DNA of 64,000 nt, from NCBI GenBank assembly GCA_023664705.1, contig JAMPFE010000003.1, positions 27,117-91,116 on the forward strand. The letters run 5' to 3'. The notes beneath the pieces were generated by a model that saw nothing but the letters and a program-made list of their open reading frames with translations, was not told the origin of the DNA and searched no databases. The position numbers and the translations under genes are program-made. Of the stretch, positions 7,759-16,562 are shown one piece after another (the first letter of the stretch is position 1; each line of letters opens with the position of its first letter). This stretch comes from Lachnospiraceae bacterium. Its GTDB lineage: Bacteria; Bacillota; Clostridia; Oscillospirales; Ruminococcaceae.

Positions 7759-8262
7759 TCACTTTATTTTTGTGACCTTTGCGCCGCCCTTGGTCTTGTT
7801 ATAGGAGCTTGTCGCGGAGAACGCCTCGATGAGCGCCGTTTCCATATCGTTCAGGCGCTTTGCCTTGACGGGGACTATGCGGACGTAGGCTTCCTTGCCG
7901 TATTTGATGTCCGCGTAGACGTCGCCCTTGCCTTTGCCGTTGAAGTGGTTGTGGACGCGCTGACAGACATTGACCGACTGCCCGACGTAGATGTTCTCCC
8001 AGCCGTAAAAGCGCTTGAAGCGCACGGGCTTGTCGAATATCATTATGACGTAGCACCCGGGGAAATCGTTGTACTTATAGCCCGTGCGAGCCTTTTCGTC
8101 GATTATCCAGCCGTTCTCAAATTCGGTCCACCGAACAAAGCCGCCGCGGCGTATTTTGCGGCGCAGACGAGCCTGCTTTGCTTTGGGGGTGCTCCGCGCT
8201 TTTATCCACAAGAGCGTCAATATAAGCAGAGCGCCGACGAGCAGCCATTGTTCCGTGCTCAT
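7759..8262 (-). CDS. Membrane-anchored GIY-YIG domain protein
   Basis: 167 residues. An N-terminal hydrophobic helix (WLLVGALLILTLLWI, residues 6-20) is followed by a basic linker. A GIY-YIG-like nuclease fold follows: GCYVIMIFD supplies the GIY-like strand and NIYVGQSVNVCQRVHNHF the YIG strand and catalytic Arg/His region, with METALIEAF supplying the conserved metal-binding glutamate. The canonical GIY and YIG tripeptides are changed to CYV and YVG, so activity is not assured. The gene lies between rel (3-bp gap) and the MBL gene (overlapping start region). The single membrane anchor is unusual for this superfamily. Function unknown. Confidence 0.75.
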   Translation of the reverse strand: MSTEQWLLVGALLILTLLWIKARSTPKAKQARLRRKIRRGGFVRWTEFENGWIIDEKARTGYKYNDFPGCYVIMIFDKPVRFKRFYGWENIYVGQSVNVCQRVHNHFNGKGKGDVYADIKYGKEAYVRIVPVKAKRLNDMETALIEAFSATSSYNKTKGGAKVTKIK

Positions 8263-8265
8263 ATA

Positions 8266-10440
8266 TCACTGCTTGCCCGTTCTGTCTGCGGAGATGACCC
8301 CGGGTATCTTTTTCAGCCGCAGCATGACGTTCGAGAGCTGCTCCACGCCCGCTATTTCGATAGTTATCAGCAGGTTGGTGTTGCCGTTTTTCAGGCGGTG
8401 CATATTCATTTCGTGCATGGGGATATGGTTCGCGGCTATCGCAGCGGTGATGTCCGCGATGACCGAGGACTTCTGCTCGGCGATGATGTCGATGGTCGCG
8501 CGGTAGGTCGTGTCGTCGACGCCCGCCCACGAAGCCTTTATCCAGCGATCCTTGTTTTCCTCGCTGTCCATGTTGTTTATGACGTTGATGCAGTCCATTT
8601 TGTGTATGGATACGCCGAAGCCGCGCGTTACAAAGCCGATTATGGGGTCGCCGGGGAGGGGGTTGCAGCACTGCGCGAACTTGACCAGGCAGTTGTCGAC
8701 GCCCTCGATTATGATGCCCTTGCGGCGGGCGCGGCGGTTGGTCTGCTCGATGTTTTCCTCGCCCGTTTGCAGGACGGCGTTCTGCTCCCGCTCGGCACGG
8801 AGCCGGCTCTCCTTGACGCGCTGGACTATCTTCGACATCGATATGCCGCCGTAGCCTATGCTCGCGTACAGGTCGTCGACGGTATCGACGCGCGCGCGCT
8901 CGGCTACCGTTTTGAGGAGCTCCTCGTCGAGGGGGATGCCGTTGCGCCTGAACTCGCGCTCGAGCTCTTCCCTGCCGCAGGCGATGTTTTCCTCGCGGCG
9001 CTCCTTTTTGAACCACGAGCGTATCTTGCTTTTCGCCTCGGTGGTCTTGGCGATCTCGAGCCAGTTTCTGTTGGGACCGTAGTTCGGGGAGTTGGTGGTG
9101 AATATCTCGATGATGTCGCCCGTTTTCACTTGGTAATCGAACTGCACCATGCGCCCGCCGACCTTTGCGCCCGTCATTTTGTTGCCGACCTCGGTGTGTA
9201 TGGCGTAGGCGAAGTCGATGACGTTCGCGCCGAGCGGCAGCACGAACACGTCGCCCTTGGGGGAGAACACGTATACCTCGTCCTGCGCGAGGTCGTTTTT
9301 GATAGCGTCCGCTATCTGCTCGACGTCGTCCGCCTCCTGCTGGCGCTCGAGAAGCTGCCGTATCCAATCGAAGCGCTTTTCGCCCGCGACGCTGCCTTTT
9401 AAGCCCGCCTTGTACTTCCAGTGCGCGGCGATGCCGTATTGGGCGGTGTTGTGCATTTCAACGGTGCGTATCTGAACTTCAAAGGGGATGCCCTCCTTGC
9501 CGATGACCGTCGTATGCAGCGACTGATAGCGGTTGGGCTTGGGGGTGGCGATGTAATCCTTGAAGCGGTACGGCATGGGGCTGAACAGGTCGTGGATAAC
9601 GCCGAGGACGTTGTAGCACTCGATGACCGACTGCACGATAATGCGCACGGCGTAGATGTCGTAGATCTCGTCGAACGGCTTGTTTTTGACGTACATTTTC
9701 TTGTAAATGCTGAAAATGGACTTTACTCTGCCCTCGATGAGCGGCGCGGGCTCGATGTCGTTGACGCGCCCTCTGATGCGCGAGATTATGGTGTCGATAA
9801 AGCTGTCGCGCTCCTGCTTGTGCAGGTCGAGCAGGCGCTCTATCTCCTTGCAGCCGTAGGGGTCGAGATAGCGTATGGCGATGCTTTCCATTTCCTCCTT
9901 GACGTCGCTCATACCGAGGCGGTGAGCGATGGGGGCGTAGAAATTCATCGTCTCCAGCGAGGTCTTGCGCTGCTTTTCGGGAGGTCTGGCGTACAGCGTG
10001 CGCATATTGTGCAGCCTGTCGGCGAGCTTGATGATGATGACGCGGATGTCCTTGCTCATCGCCATAAGTATCTTGCGGATATTTTCGGCCTGCTGCTCCT
10101 CCTTGGTGTTCAGCGGGACCTGACCTATTTTCGTGACGCCGTCCACCATGAGCGCCACGTCCGAGCCGAACTTCTTTTTTATCTCGTCGAGCGTGGTGTC
10201 CGTGTCCTCCACCACGTCGTGCAGCAGAGCCGCGCAGAGCGTGTCCGTGTCCATGAGGTAATCCAGCAGAATGGACGCCACGGACAGCGGGTGGGTTATA
10301 TATTTCTCGCCCGAGGAGCGCATCTGCCCCTCGTGAGCCTCGTCCGCAAGCCGAAAGGCGCGCATTATTTTATCCGTGTCATACGGCTTTTCGCTTGCGG
10401 CGATCTTTTGCATTAAATCGTCAATGGTTATGGCGTCCAT
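8266..10440 (-). CDS. rel: Bifunctional (p)ppGpp synthetase/hydrolase
   Basis: 724-residue RelA/SpoT homologue that makes and degrades the stringent-response alarmone. An N-terminal HD hydrolase domain has intact metal-binding residues (ALLHDVVEDTDTT, and KLADRLHNMRTL). The synthetase domain contains YDIYAVRIIV and NRYQSLHTTVIG. A TGS domain follows (VYVFSPKGDVFVLPLGANVIDFAYAIH), then the helical and zinc-finger-like region (CCNPLPGDPIIGFVTRGFGVSIH), and a C-terminal ACT domain. Because both catalytic domains are intact, it is the single long Rel enzyme expected in Firmicutes. It lies 6 bp after recJ. Confidence 0.97.
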   Translation of the reverse strand: MDAITIDDLMQKIAASEKPYDTDKIMRAFRLADEAHEGQMRSSGEKYITHPLSVASILLDYLMDTDTLCAALLHDVVEDTDTTLDEIKKKFGSDVALMVDGVTKIGQVPLNTKEEQQAENIRKILMAMSKDIRVIIIKLADRLHNMRTLYARPPEKQRKTSLETMNFYAPIAHRLGMSDVKEEMESIAIRYLDPYGCKEIERLLDLHKQERDSFIDTIISRIRGRVNDIEPAPLIEGRVKSIFSIYKKMYVKNKPFDEIYDIYAVRIIVQSVIECYNVLGVIHDLFSPMPYRFKDYIATPKPNRYQSLHTTVIGKEGIPFEVQIRTVEMHNTAQYGIAAHWKYKAGLKGSVAGEKRFDWIRQLLERQQEADDVEQIADAIKNDLAQDEVYVFSPKGDVFVLPLGANVIDFAYAIHTEVGNKMTGAKVGGRMVQFDYQVKTGDIIEIFTTNSPNYGPNRNWLEIAKTTEAKSKIRSWFKKERREENIACGREELEREFRRNGIPLDEELLKTVAERARVDTVDDLYASIGYGGISMSKIVQRVKESRLRAEREQNAVLQTGEENIEQTNRRARRKGIIIEGVDNCLVKFAQCCNPLPGDPIIGFVTRGFGVSIHKMDCINVINNMDSEENKDRWIKASWAGVDDTTYRATIDIIAEQKSSVIADITAAIAANHIPMHEMNMHRLKNGNTNLLITIEIAGVEQLSNVMLRLKKIPGVISADRTGKQ

Positions 10441-10446
10441 TTCATT

Positions 10447-12483
10447 TCACCCCCGAATGGTCTCTTTTGAAAAGCGCTTTTTCAGCTCGGACAGCAGCCC
10501 GCTTGCGAAAAGGTCGCGCTTTTCCGTAACGGGCAGTATTTTCGGCGCGCAGTTCTCGTCGAGCTCTATCATTTTGGCCTCGGCGAAAGCGTCCAGCGTA
10601 ATTCTCAGCTTGCAGTAATTTACGCTGCCGTCGAACGTCGCCAGCTCCTCGGCGGTGCGCTTTCCGCCGCTCTTTTTCACCATTTCGTATATTTTTATGA
10701 GCTCCTCGCGGCTCTGCGGGAGAATTCTCGGCTCGAGGTGCTTGTCGCAGTCCTCGCCGCGGCATATCTCCTCGTAGGTGCGCGCGGCGGCGAGGAATTT
10801 CCCCTCGGGGAAGCCCGCGGGGCGGTAGTCGACGAGCATGAGCTCCGCGCTTTCTTTGCCGTTGTATTCGTTTATCGAGGCGGTCGCTATCATGTCTATC
10901 CTGTCGCCGACGTTGGGCAGAAAGCTGCCGAACGGTATTTTGAACGTTATCACGCGCAGCGTAACGCCGCCCGACTCCGCGTCGAAGGAGGTGTATTTGC
11001 CGTCCTTCATGGGGCGCTTTGCCTTTACCGTGCAGTTTTTCAGCAGGATATTCGGCACAGCGTTGCGCTCTCCGAAAGGCTCCAGCTTCGAGAGCAGACG
11101 AACATTATCGACGGTCACGGCGGCGCAGGTCGTTTCTATGTCCGCTGTGATGACCGCCGTCGGCATTTTCGGGTGGTTCTCGCGCGCGTATTTGTATATG
11201 AGCTCCGTGAGCTCCCCGACCCTGTCCGCGGGCAGCGAAAAGCCCCCCGCTTTCGGGTGTCCGCCGAACGTCGTCAGCGGCGCGGAGCATTCCATTAGCA
11301 TTTTATGCACGGAAAAGCCCTCGATGCTCCTCACGGAGCCGCGCGCCTCGCCGTTTTCGACGGAGATCATCACGACGGGCTTGTCGTACTTTTCGAGGAG
11401 CGACGAGCAGACGATGCCGATAACGCCGCGATGCCAGCCCTCGCCCGCAAGCACTATGACGCGCTGTTTGAGTATCATGGGGTTTTCGGCGAGCTGCTTT
11501 TGAACGTCCTCGAGAATCTTGCTTTCCGCGGTCTTGCGATTGTTGTTCAGCAGCTCCGTTTCCTCGGCGAGCCTGCCCGCGGTTTCGGCGTCGTCCTCGC
11601 AGAGCAGCAGCCGCGCCGCCTTTTCCGCGTGAGCCATTCTGCCCGCGGCGTTTATCCTCGGGCAAACAGTGAACGCCAAATCGGTGGACGTTATATTATC
11701 CGTGCGGCGCCTTGCCGACTTGATAAGCGCCGTAAGCCCCGCGTTCTGCTCGTTTCTTATGTTATCCAGTCCGAGCCGGACTATGTAACGGTTCTCGCCT
11801 TTGAGCGGCACGACGTCGCCGACGGTCGCCACCGCCGCGAGGTCGGCGTAGCTCTCCGTGACGAAATCCTCGTCCTCCTCCAGAGCCATAAGCAGCTTCA
11901 GGACTACCCCCGCGCCGCACAGGTCCTTGAACGGGGAGGGGTCGTCGGCGCGGTTGGGGTCGACGCAGGCGCCGCACTCGGGAAGGCTCGCGTTGGGCTG
12001 GTGGTGGTCGGTTATCAGCAGGTCTATCCCCTTGCTTTTCAGGAACTCCGCTTCCTTGACGGCGGAAATGCCGTTGTCGACAGTGATGACGAGCTGCGTT
12101 CCGTTGGCGGCTATCTTTTCGAGAGCGCCGACGCTCATTCCGAAGCCCTCGCTTCTGTCGGGGATATAGAAATCCACGTCCGCGCCCTGCGCTTCGAGAT
12201 AGCTGTACAGCATTACCGTCGAGCAGACGCCGTCGCAGTCGTAATCCCCGAAAACCGTTATCCGCTTATCCTCGTCGAGGGCGCTGCGCACCATTTCCAC
12301 AGCCTGCGGCATATCGCTCATCAGCATGGGGTCGGAGAGCCTGTCGCAGCCGAAAAACGCCCGCGCGCCGTCGAGCGTCACGATGCCGCGCCTTATGAGT
12401 ATCTCCCCGAGGAAATCCCCGAACTCGCTTTTTATCTCGTTGTTTTCCGCCGCGACGACGGTCGGCAGTATCCATTGCTTCAT
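10447..12483 (-). CDS. recJ: Single-stranded-DNA-specific exonuclease RecJ
   Basis: 678-residue 5'-3' ssDNA exonuclease of recombination and base-excision repair. The DHH domain shows VFGDYDCDGVCSTVML and LLITDHHQPN. DHHA1 is marked by TTFGGHPKAGGFSLP. A C-terminal OB-fold region and an extra domain of about 130 residues follow, as in many Clostridia. Motifs are intact. It sits 15 bp after purB and 6 bp before rel, in an operon that couples purine synthesis, DNA repair and ppGpp turnover. The recJ-rel adjacency is common in Firmicutes. Confidence 0.96.
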   Translation of the reverse strand: MKQWILPTVVAAENNEIKSEFGDFLGEILIRRGIVTLDGARAFFGCDRLSDPMLMSDMPQAVEMVRSALDEDKRITVFGDYDCDGVCSTVMLYSYLEAQGADVDFYIPDRSEGFGMSVGALEKIAANGTQLVITVDNGISAVKEAEFLKSKGIDLLITDHHQPNASLPECGACVDPNRADDPSPFKDLCGAGVVLKLLMALEEDEDFVTESYADLAAVATVGDVVPLKGENRYIVRLGLDNIRNEQNAGLTALIKSARRRTDNITSTDLAFTVCPRINAAGRMAHAEKAARLLLCEDDAETAGRLAEETELLNNNRKTAESKILEDVQKQLAENPMILKQRVIVLAGEGWHRGVIGIVCSSLLEKYDKPVVMISVENGEARGSVRSIEGFSVHKMLMECSAPLTTFGGHPKAGGFSLPADRVGELTELIYKYARENHPKMPTAVITADIETTCAAVTVDNVRLLSKLEPFGERNAVPNILLKNCTVKAKRPMKDGKYTSFDAESGGVTLRVITFKIPFGSFLPNVGDRIDMIATASINEYNGKESAELMLVDYRPAGFPEGKFLAAARTYEEICRGEDCDKHLEPRILPQSREELIKIYEMVKKSGGKRTAEELATFDGSVNYCKLRITLDAFAEAKMIELDENCAPKILPVTEKRDLFASGLLSELKKRFSKETIRG

Positions 12484-12498
12484 AAACCAAAACGCTCC

Positions 12499-13935
12499 TT
12501 ATACGCTGAGCTCCGCTTTTGCGCCGAGCAAGTCCTTATTGCGCTCCAGCAGCGGCTTGACGAACTCCGCGAGGAACTCCGCGGTCTGCTCGGGGGCTCT
12601 GCCGACGTAGTTTTCGGGAACGAGCAGCGCTTCTATTTCCTCTTTCGTTATCTTGAACGCGGGGTCGTTGGCAATGCGCTCGGGGAGGTCGTTTTCGCCG
12701 CCCTCGCGGACCTGCTGCGCCGCCGCGTGGGAGTGCCGGCGAAGCTCCTCGTGGAGCTCCTGGCGGTTTCCGCCGTTCTCGACGGCTCTCATCATTATAT
12801 TCTCGGTCGCCATAAAAGGAAGCTTTGCCATAAGGCGGCGCTTTATCATTTCGGGGAACACGACGATGCCGTCGGTGACGTTCATCATTATGTTCAGTAT
12901 GGCGTCGACCGCGAGAAAGCCCTCGGCAACGGCGACGCGCTTGTTGGCGCTGTCGTCGAGAGTCCTCTCGAACCACTGCGTCCCCGCCGTGAACGCGGGG
13001 TTCAGCGAATCTATCATCACGTAGCGCGAGAGCGCGGTTATGCGCTCGCTGCGCATGGGGTTGCGCTTGTACGGCATTGCCGAGGAGCCTATCTGGTTCT
13101 TCTCGAACGGCTCCGCCATTTCCTCGAAGTTCTGGAGCAGGCGCAGGTCGTTGCTGAATTTGGAGCAGCTCTGCGCGATGCCCGAAAGCGTTGCCAAAAC
13201 TTGGCTGTCGACCTTGCGGGAGTAGGTCTGACCGCTTACGGGAACGCACACGGAAAAGCCCATTTCCTCGGCGATAAGCCTTTCGAGCTCCTTTATCTTC
13301 GAGCTGTCGCCCTTGAAAAGCTCGACGAACGAAGCCTGCGTGCCCGTCGTGCCCTTTTGCCCGAGGAGCTTCAGGCTGCCGATACGGTACTCGACCTCCT
13401 CCAAGTCCATGAGGAGCTCGTTTATCCAGAGCGTGGCGCGCTTGCCGACGGTCGTGGGCTGCGCGGGCTGGAGATGAGTGTACGCGAGGCAGGGCATTGC
13501 CTTGTATTCCTCGGCGAATTTCGCGAGGTTGGCGATGACGTTCAGCAGCTTTTTCCTGACGAGCAGCAGAGCGTCGCGCATTATGATTATATCCGTATTG
13601 TCGCCGACGTAGCACGAGGTCGCGCCGAGGTGGATTATCCCCGCCGCCTTGGGGCACTGCCGACCGTAGGCGTAGACGTGGCTCATTACGTCGTGGCGGA
13701 CCTCCTTTTCGCGCTGTTCGGCAACGTCGTAGTTGATGTCGTTGATATGCGCCTCGAGCTCGTCCACCTGTTCTTGAGTAACGGGCAGACCGAGCTTCAT
13801 CTCCGCGCGCGCGAGTGCGACCCAGAGCCGTCTCCACGTCGTGAACTTCTTGTCCGCGGAAAAGACAAACTGCATTTCGGGGCTTGCGTAGCGCGTGCAG
13901 AAGGGGCTTTCGTAGGAATTATAATTTTTTGACAT
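12499..13935 (-). CDS. purB: Adenylosuccinate lyase
   Basis: 478-residue fumarase/aspartase-superfamily lyase that cleaves SAICAR and adenylosuccinate in purine synthesis. The family signature GSSAMPYKRNPMRSERI is present, as are HLGATSCYVGDNTD and TYSRKVD, and KGTTGTQASFVELF around the catalytic region. Length is normal for this PurB group. It is the first gene of a five-gene minus-strand operon and has its own promoter (13972-14000). Confidence 0.97.
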   Translation of the reverse strand: MSKNYNSYESPFCTRYASPEMQFVFSADKKFTTWRRLWVALARAEMKLGLPVTQEQVDELEAHINDINYDVAEQREKEVRHDVMSHVYAYGRQCPKAAGIIHLGATSCYVGDNTDIIIMRDALLLVRKKLLNVIANLAKFAEEYKAMPCLAYTHLQPAQPTTVGKRATLWINELLMDLEEVEYRIGSLKLLGQKGTTGTQASFVELFKGDSSKIKELERLIAEEMGFSVCVPVSGQTYSRKVDSQVLATLSGIAQSCSKFSNDLRLLQNFEEMAEPFEKNQIGSSAMPYKRNPMRSERITALSRYVMIDSLNPAFTAGTQWFERTLDDSANKRVAVAEGFLAVDAILNIMMNVTDGIVVFPEMIKRRLMAKLPFMATENIMMRAVENGGNRQELHEELRRHSHAAAQQVREGGENDLPERIANDPAFKITKEEIEALLVPENYVGRAPEQTAEFLAEFVKPLLERNKDLLGAKAELSV

Positions 13936-13971
13936 ATAAATTCTCCTTAAAATGGCAATTACTCAATATAC

Positions 13972-14000
13972 ATTGTAGCACATTTGCCGAATTTATACAA
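13972..14000 (-). promoter_or_regulatory. Promoter of the purB operon
   Basis: Minus strand TTGTAT (13995-14000), 17-bp spacer, TACAAT (13972-13977), about 37 bp before the purB ATG. The rest of the 13936-14190 gap is AT-rich; I see no purine riboswitch in it. Confidence 0.7.
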
Positions 14001-14120
14001 GTAGTTGATTTGACAAAGATTGACGGCGAAACGCAAAAATTTTTATTTTCGGCATTTTTAACAAAATTTTGTTTGAGGATTTGTGCAGTATGCGGGCTGC
14101 CTTTATGCTCTTCGGCGCGC

Positions 14121-14149
14121 TTGACAGGGCGGCGGCAATGTGATATAAT
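14121..14149 (+). promoter_or_regulatory. Promoter of the two-gene hypothetical operon
   Basis: TTGACA (14121-14126), 17-bp spacer, TATAAT (14144-14149): perfect consensus hexamers and spacing, 41 bp before the start codon at 14191. Confidence 0.92.
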
Positions 14150-14190
14150 GGAAAGGCGGACGCAAACAGCCCGCGGCAGGGAGTGATATT

Positions 14191-15351
14191 ATGGTCGAGA
14201 AGATTACAAACGAGCAGCGCGGCAGGCTGCGGTTCAGGCAAAAAATGATGCGCGAGAAGCTGACCGCCATGGAGCTTATGCTCAACGGCAGGGGCGAGAG
14301 CTATTTTCCGCTTATAAAAAACGAGGACGGCGCCGTCGACCCCGCGAAGCTGGAGCGCTTCGCGTCGGATATGGTCGACAGCCTGAAGCATTATCTTGAA
14401 TTGGACGGGGAGCGCCGGCTCTCCGAGGAAAGCGAGCGCATGTACGGGTGCTTCCTGTTCTGCGCGGTGACCTCGCTGCGGCGCAAACGCTCGGGCAGGG
14501 ACCCGTCCGTATGGGAATTTTATATACCCTCCGTATATCAAGATATTATAGACGTTGCGGACGCGGATATCGAGGACTGCGGCAGCTATGAGGATTTTTT
14601 GGCGCTGTGCTATGAGCTGTACCGCGGACAAAAACGCCGTGAATCGGAGATATTTTATCTGAGCAAATTTACGCTTTTCATGGGGGATCAGCCGTTTATC
14701 GCGTCGCTGCCTTATGAGGTACGGACAAGGCTTTGCAGGGACTACGCGCGCAAATACGGTATTTCCGAAGAGGAAAATCAACCTTTTCTCGACGAGGCGG
14801 ACGAGGATTACAGCAACGGATACCTTGCCTATCAGGAGGCGCAGGCGGAGGAATACGAAAGAGAGCACGCGGACGAGGACAGCTCGTGGGTAGACGAATG
14901 GTGCGCCGAGGAAGCGGACAAATATTTATCGGAGGCGCGGCGCGCGGACGAGATCGCGGCGTCCGTGGACGAGCTGGGCGAGGAGCTCCCCGAGAACAGC
15001 GGGACGCTGGGGCATCTCTCGGGGGAGGAGATAAGGAGAGAGCTGGAGACAAAGGCAGAGCACGATCTTATGGATAAGGTGTTTCCCGAGTGGCACAAAA
15101 CCGTTATTTGCAGCGACGATATATACAATAATATACTGTATGAGAATTTTACGGCTTTCGCAAAGCTGTTCTTCTCAAGCCCCGACCGCGGAAATTTTTA
15201 TACGGACGTTGTAAATATGGTGGATACCTATTTATATGAGCACGGTATCTCGGCGTTCTCGCTGAAGAAGAATTACGGCATGGTGAACTACCGCGCCGAC
15301 CTTATGATACGGCAGCTCAAAAAGGAGATCGAGAGGGGGCGCGGGGAATGA
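14191..15351 (+). CDS. Hypothetical protein, first of a coupled pair
   Basis: 386 residues, not recognised. No signal peptide or membrane helix is apparent, so it is probably cytoplasmic and mostly helical. The first 60 residues are basic and hydrophilic; residues about 200-280 are strongly acidic and low in complexity (DEADEDYSNGYLAYQEAQAE, then Glu/Asp-rich segments). The C-terminus is again mixed and ends with a basic stretch. A perfect sigma-A promoter lies upstream and GGCAGGGAGTG provides a ribosome binding site. The stop overlaps the next start (ATGA), so the two are translationally coupled and likely partners. It is real by length, promoter and coupling; function unknown. Confidence 0.8.
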   Translation: MVEKITNEQRGRLRFRQKMMREKLTAMELMLNGRGESYFPLIKNEDGAVDPAKLERFASDMVDSLKHYLELDGERRLSEESERMYGCFLFCAVTSLRRKRSGRDPSVWEFYIPSVYQDIIDVADADIEDCGSYEDFLALCYELYRGQKRRESEIFYLSKFTLFMGDQPFIASLPYEVRTRLCRDYARKYGISEEENQPFLDEADEDYSNGYLAYQEAQAEEYEREHADEDSSWVDEWCAEEADKYLSEARRADEIAASVDELGEELPENSGTLGHLSGEEIRRELETKAEHDLMDKVFPEWHKTVICSDDIYNNILYENFTAFAKLFFSSPDRGNFYTDVVNMVDTYLYEHGISAFSLKKNYGMVNYRADLMIRQLKKEIERGRGE

Positions 15352-16400
15352 CCGTTTTTTCCGGCTCGGAGGAGTTTTACGATAAGATAGCCGAGGACTA
15401 CCGAGGGCGCGCCGAAAAGAGCTTTCTGTACCGATACCTCAGGGAAAAGAAGGAAACGGGCGCCGTAAGAATATCGCGCGACAGAAGGCTGCTGCTGGAA
15501 TGGGACGGCGCGGGGCGCGACAAGTATATACTGCTGCGCGGAGCGTATCTCGGCTTCGCAAAGCAGGGGGTGCTTAAAAGGGAGGAATACGCCGAGATAT
15601 TCCTGAGGCTGAACAGGGGCTCGAAAACGGGCGTAAAGGCGCGCGAGGAATTGTTCGGGAGAGCCCCAGAGGAGGCGCAGAGGGCGCTGGAGGAAAGGCT
15701 GCTGCTGAACAGCGCAAGCAACTTTGTCGACAATATACGGCGCAAAAAGAAGCGCGAAAACGCCGATCGGGATACCTATACGGACGACGTCGAGATGCTG
15801 GGGGCGTATTACAGATACTTCGGCGGCGGCGACGAGCGGAGCGGCTCGGGAACGGGCGGGCGCGCCGACGATGAATATATCGCGAAATGCGCGGAGCTTT
15901 ACGACATTATCCGGGCGGATCCCGAAAGGGAGCTGTACAGGGACGCCGTTATTCCGCTGTGGATAGACAGCGTGTCGGGCGCGGGCGTTTATATTCTCGG
16001 AAACCGGACGCTTGAAAACGACCGCCCGGGCGTGTGCGTTCTTCGGTTCTTTGATACGGATATGAGCGTGGATATGAACGAATACGGGGACGGAGACGTT
16101 TGCGGCGAGACGCTGTTAAACGTGATGATGAGCGTGGACCGCTATGATTCGGTGGAGAGCGCGTTCCGGGATTTTATCGCCAAAGCGGCGAGCGGCGCGT
16201 ATCTTGCGGATTACTCCCTGCGCAACGGCGACAAGTTTCCCGAGGGCGCGGACGAATGTTTTCGGCAGCTGCTCGAGAACCCGCTTGCGGTCGCTTCGGC
16301 TTCGGAAATTATACGCGACAGAGAGAACAGAAGGTACGACGAAATGGAGCGTCGGGGCATTGAGGAAATGAACGGCTCTCCGAGAAAAAAGACTCCGTAA
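15348..16400 (+). CDS. Hypothetical protein, second of a coupled pair
   Basis: 350 residues, not recognised. No signal or membrane segment is visible. The protein is very rich in Arg, Glu, Asp and Tyr; a basic patch (NIRRKKKRENADRD) lies near residue 130 and a Gly/Ser-rich linker (GGGDERSGSGTGGRADD) near residue 165. The region around residues 200-270 (DAVIPLWIDSVSGAGVYILG, then VCVLRFFDTDMSVDMNEYGD) looks like a compact alpha/beta domain. It overlaps the upstream gene by 4 bp and ends at a clear terminator, so the pair is a closed transcription unit. Function unknown. Confidence 0.78.
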   Translation: MTVFSGSEEFYDKIAEDYRGRAEKSFLYRYLREKKETGAVRISRDRRLLLEWDGAGRDKYILLRGAYLGFAKQGVLKREEYAEIFLRLNRGSKTGVKAREELFGRAPEEAQRALEERLLLNSASNFVDNIRRKKKRENADRDTYTDDVEMLGAYYRYFGGGDERSGSGTGGRADDEYIAKCAELYDIIRADPERELYRDAVIPLWIDSVSGAGVYILGNRTLENDRPGVCVLRFFDTDMSVDMNEYGDGDVCGETLLNVMMSVDRYDSVESAFRDFIAKAASGAYLADYSLRNGDKFPEGADECFRQLLENPLAVASASEIIRDRENRRYDEMERRGIEEMNGSPRKKTP

Positions 16401-16415
16401 ACGTAAAAACACGGT

Positions 16416-16444
16416 CTCCCGTAAAATTTACGGGAGGCTTTTTG
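16416..16444 (+). terminator. Terminator of the hypothetical pair
   Basis: CTCCCGTAAA (16416-16425) pairs with TTTACGGGAG (16427-16436); a CTTTTTG run follows. Confidence 0.85.
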
Positions 16445-16562
16445 CCTGTGCTATAATGTAAAAGCGGAGGGAAACGAAGCCCTCGAGCTCTTTGAATACG
16501 CCGAGATAATGCGCGTTTCAAGGCGATAATTACCAACAACAAACAACAAGGAGGTCGATACA

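Noticed and set aside
13936..14190. Purine riboswitch upstream of purB
   Set aside because: The leader between the promoter (13972-14000) and the ATG is about 35 nt, too short for the aptamer.
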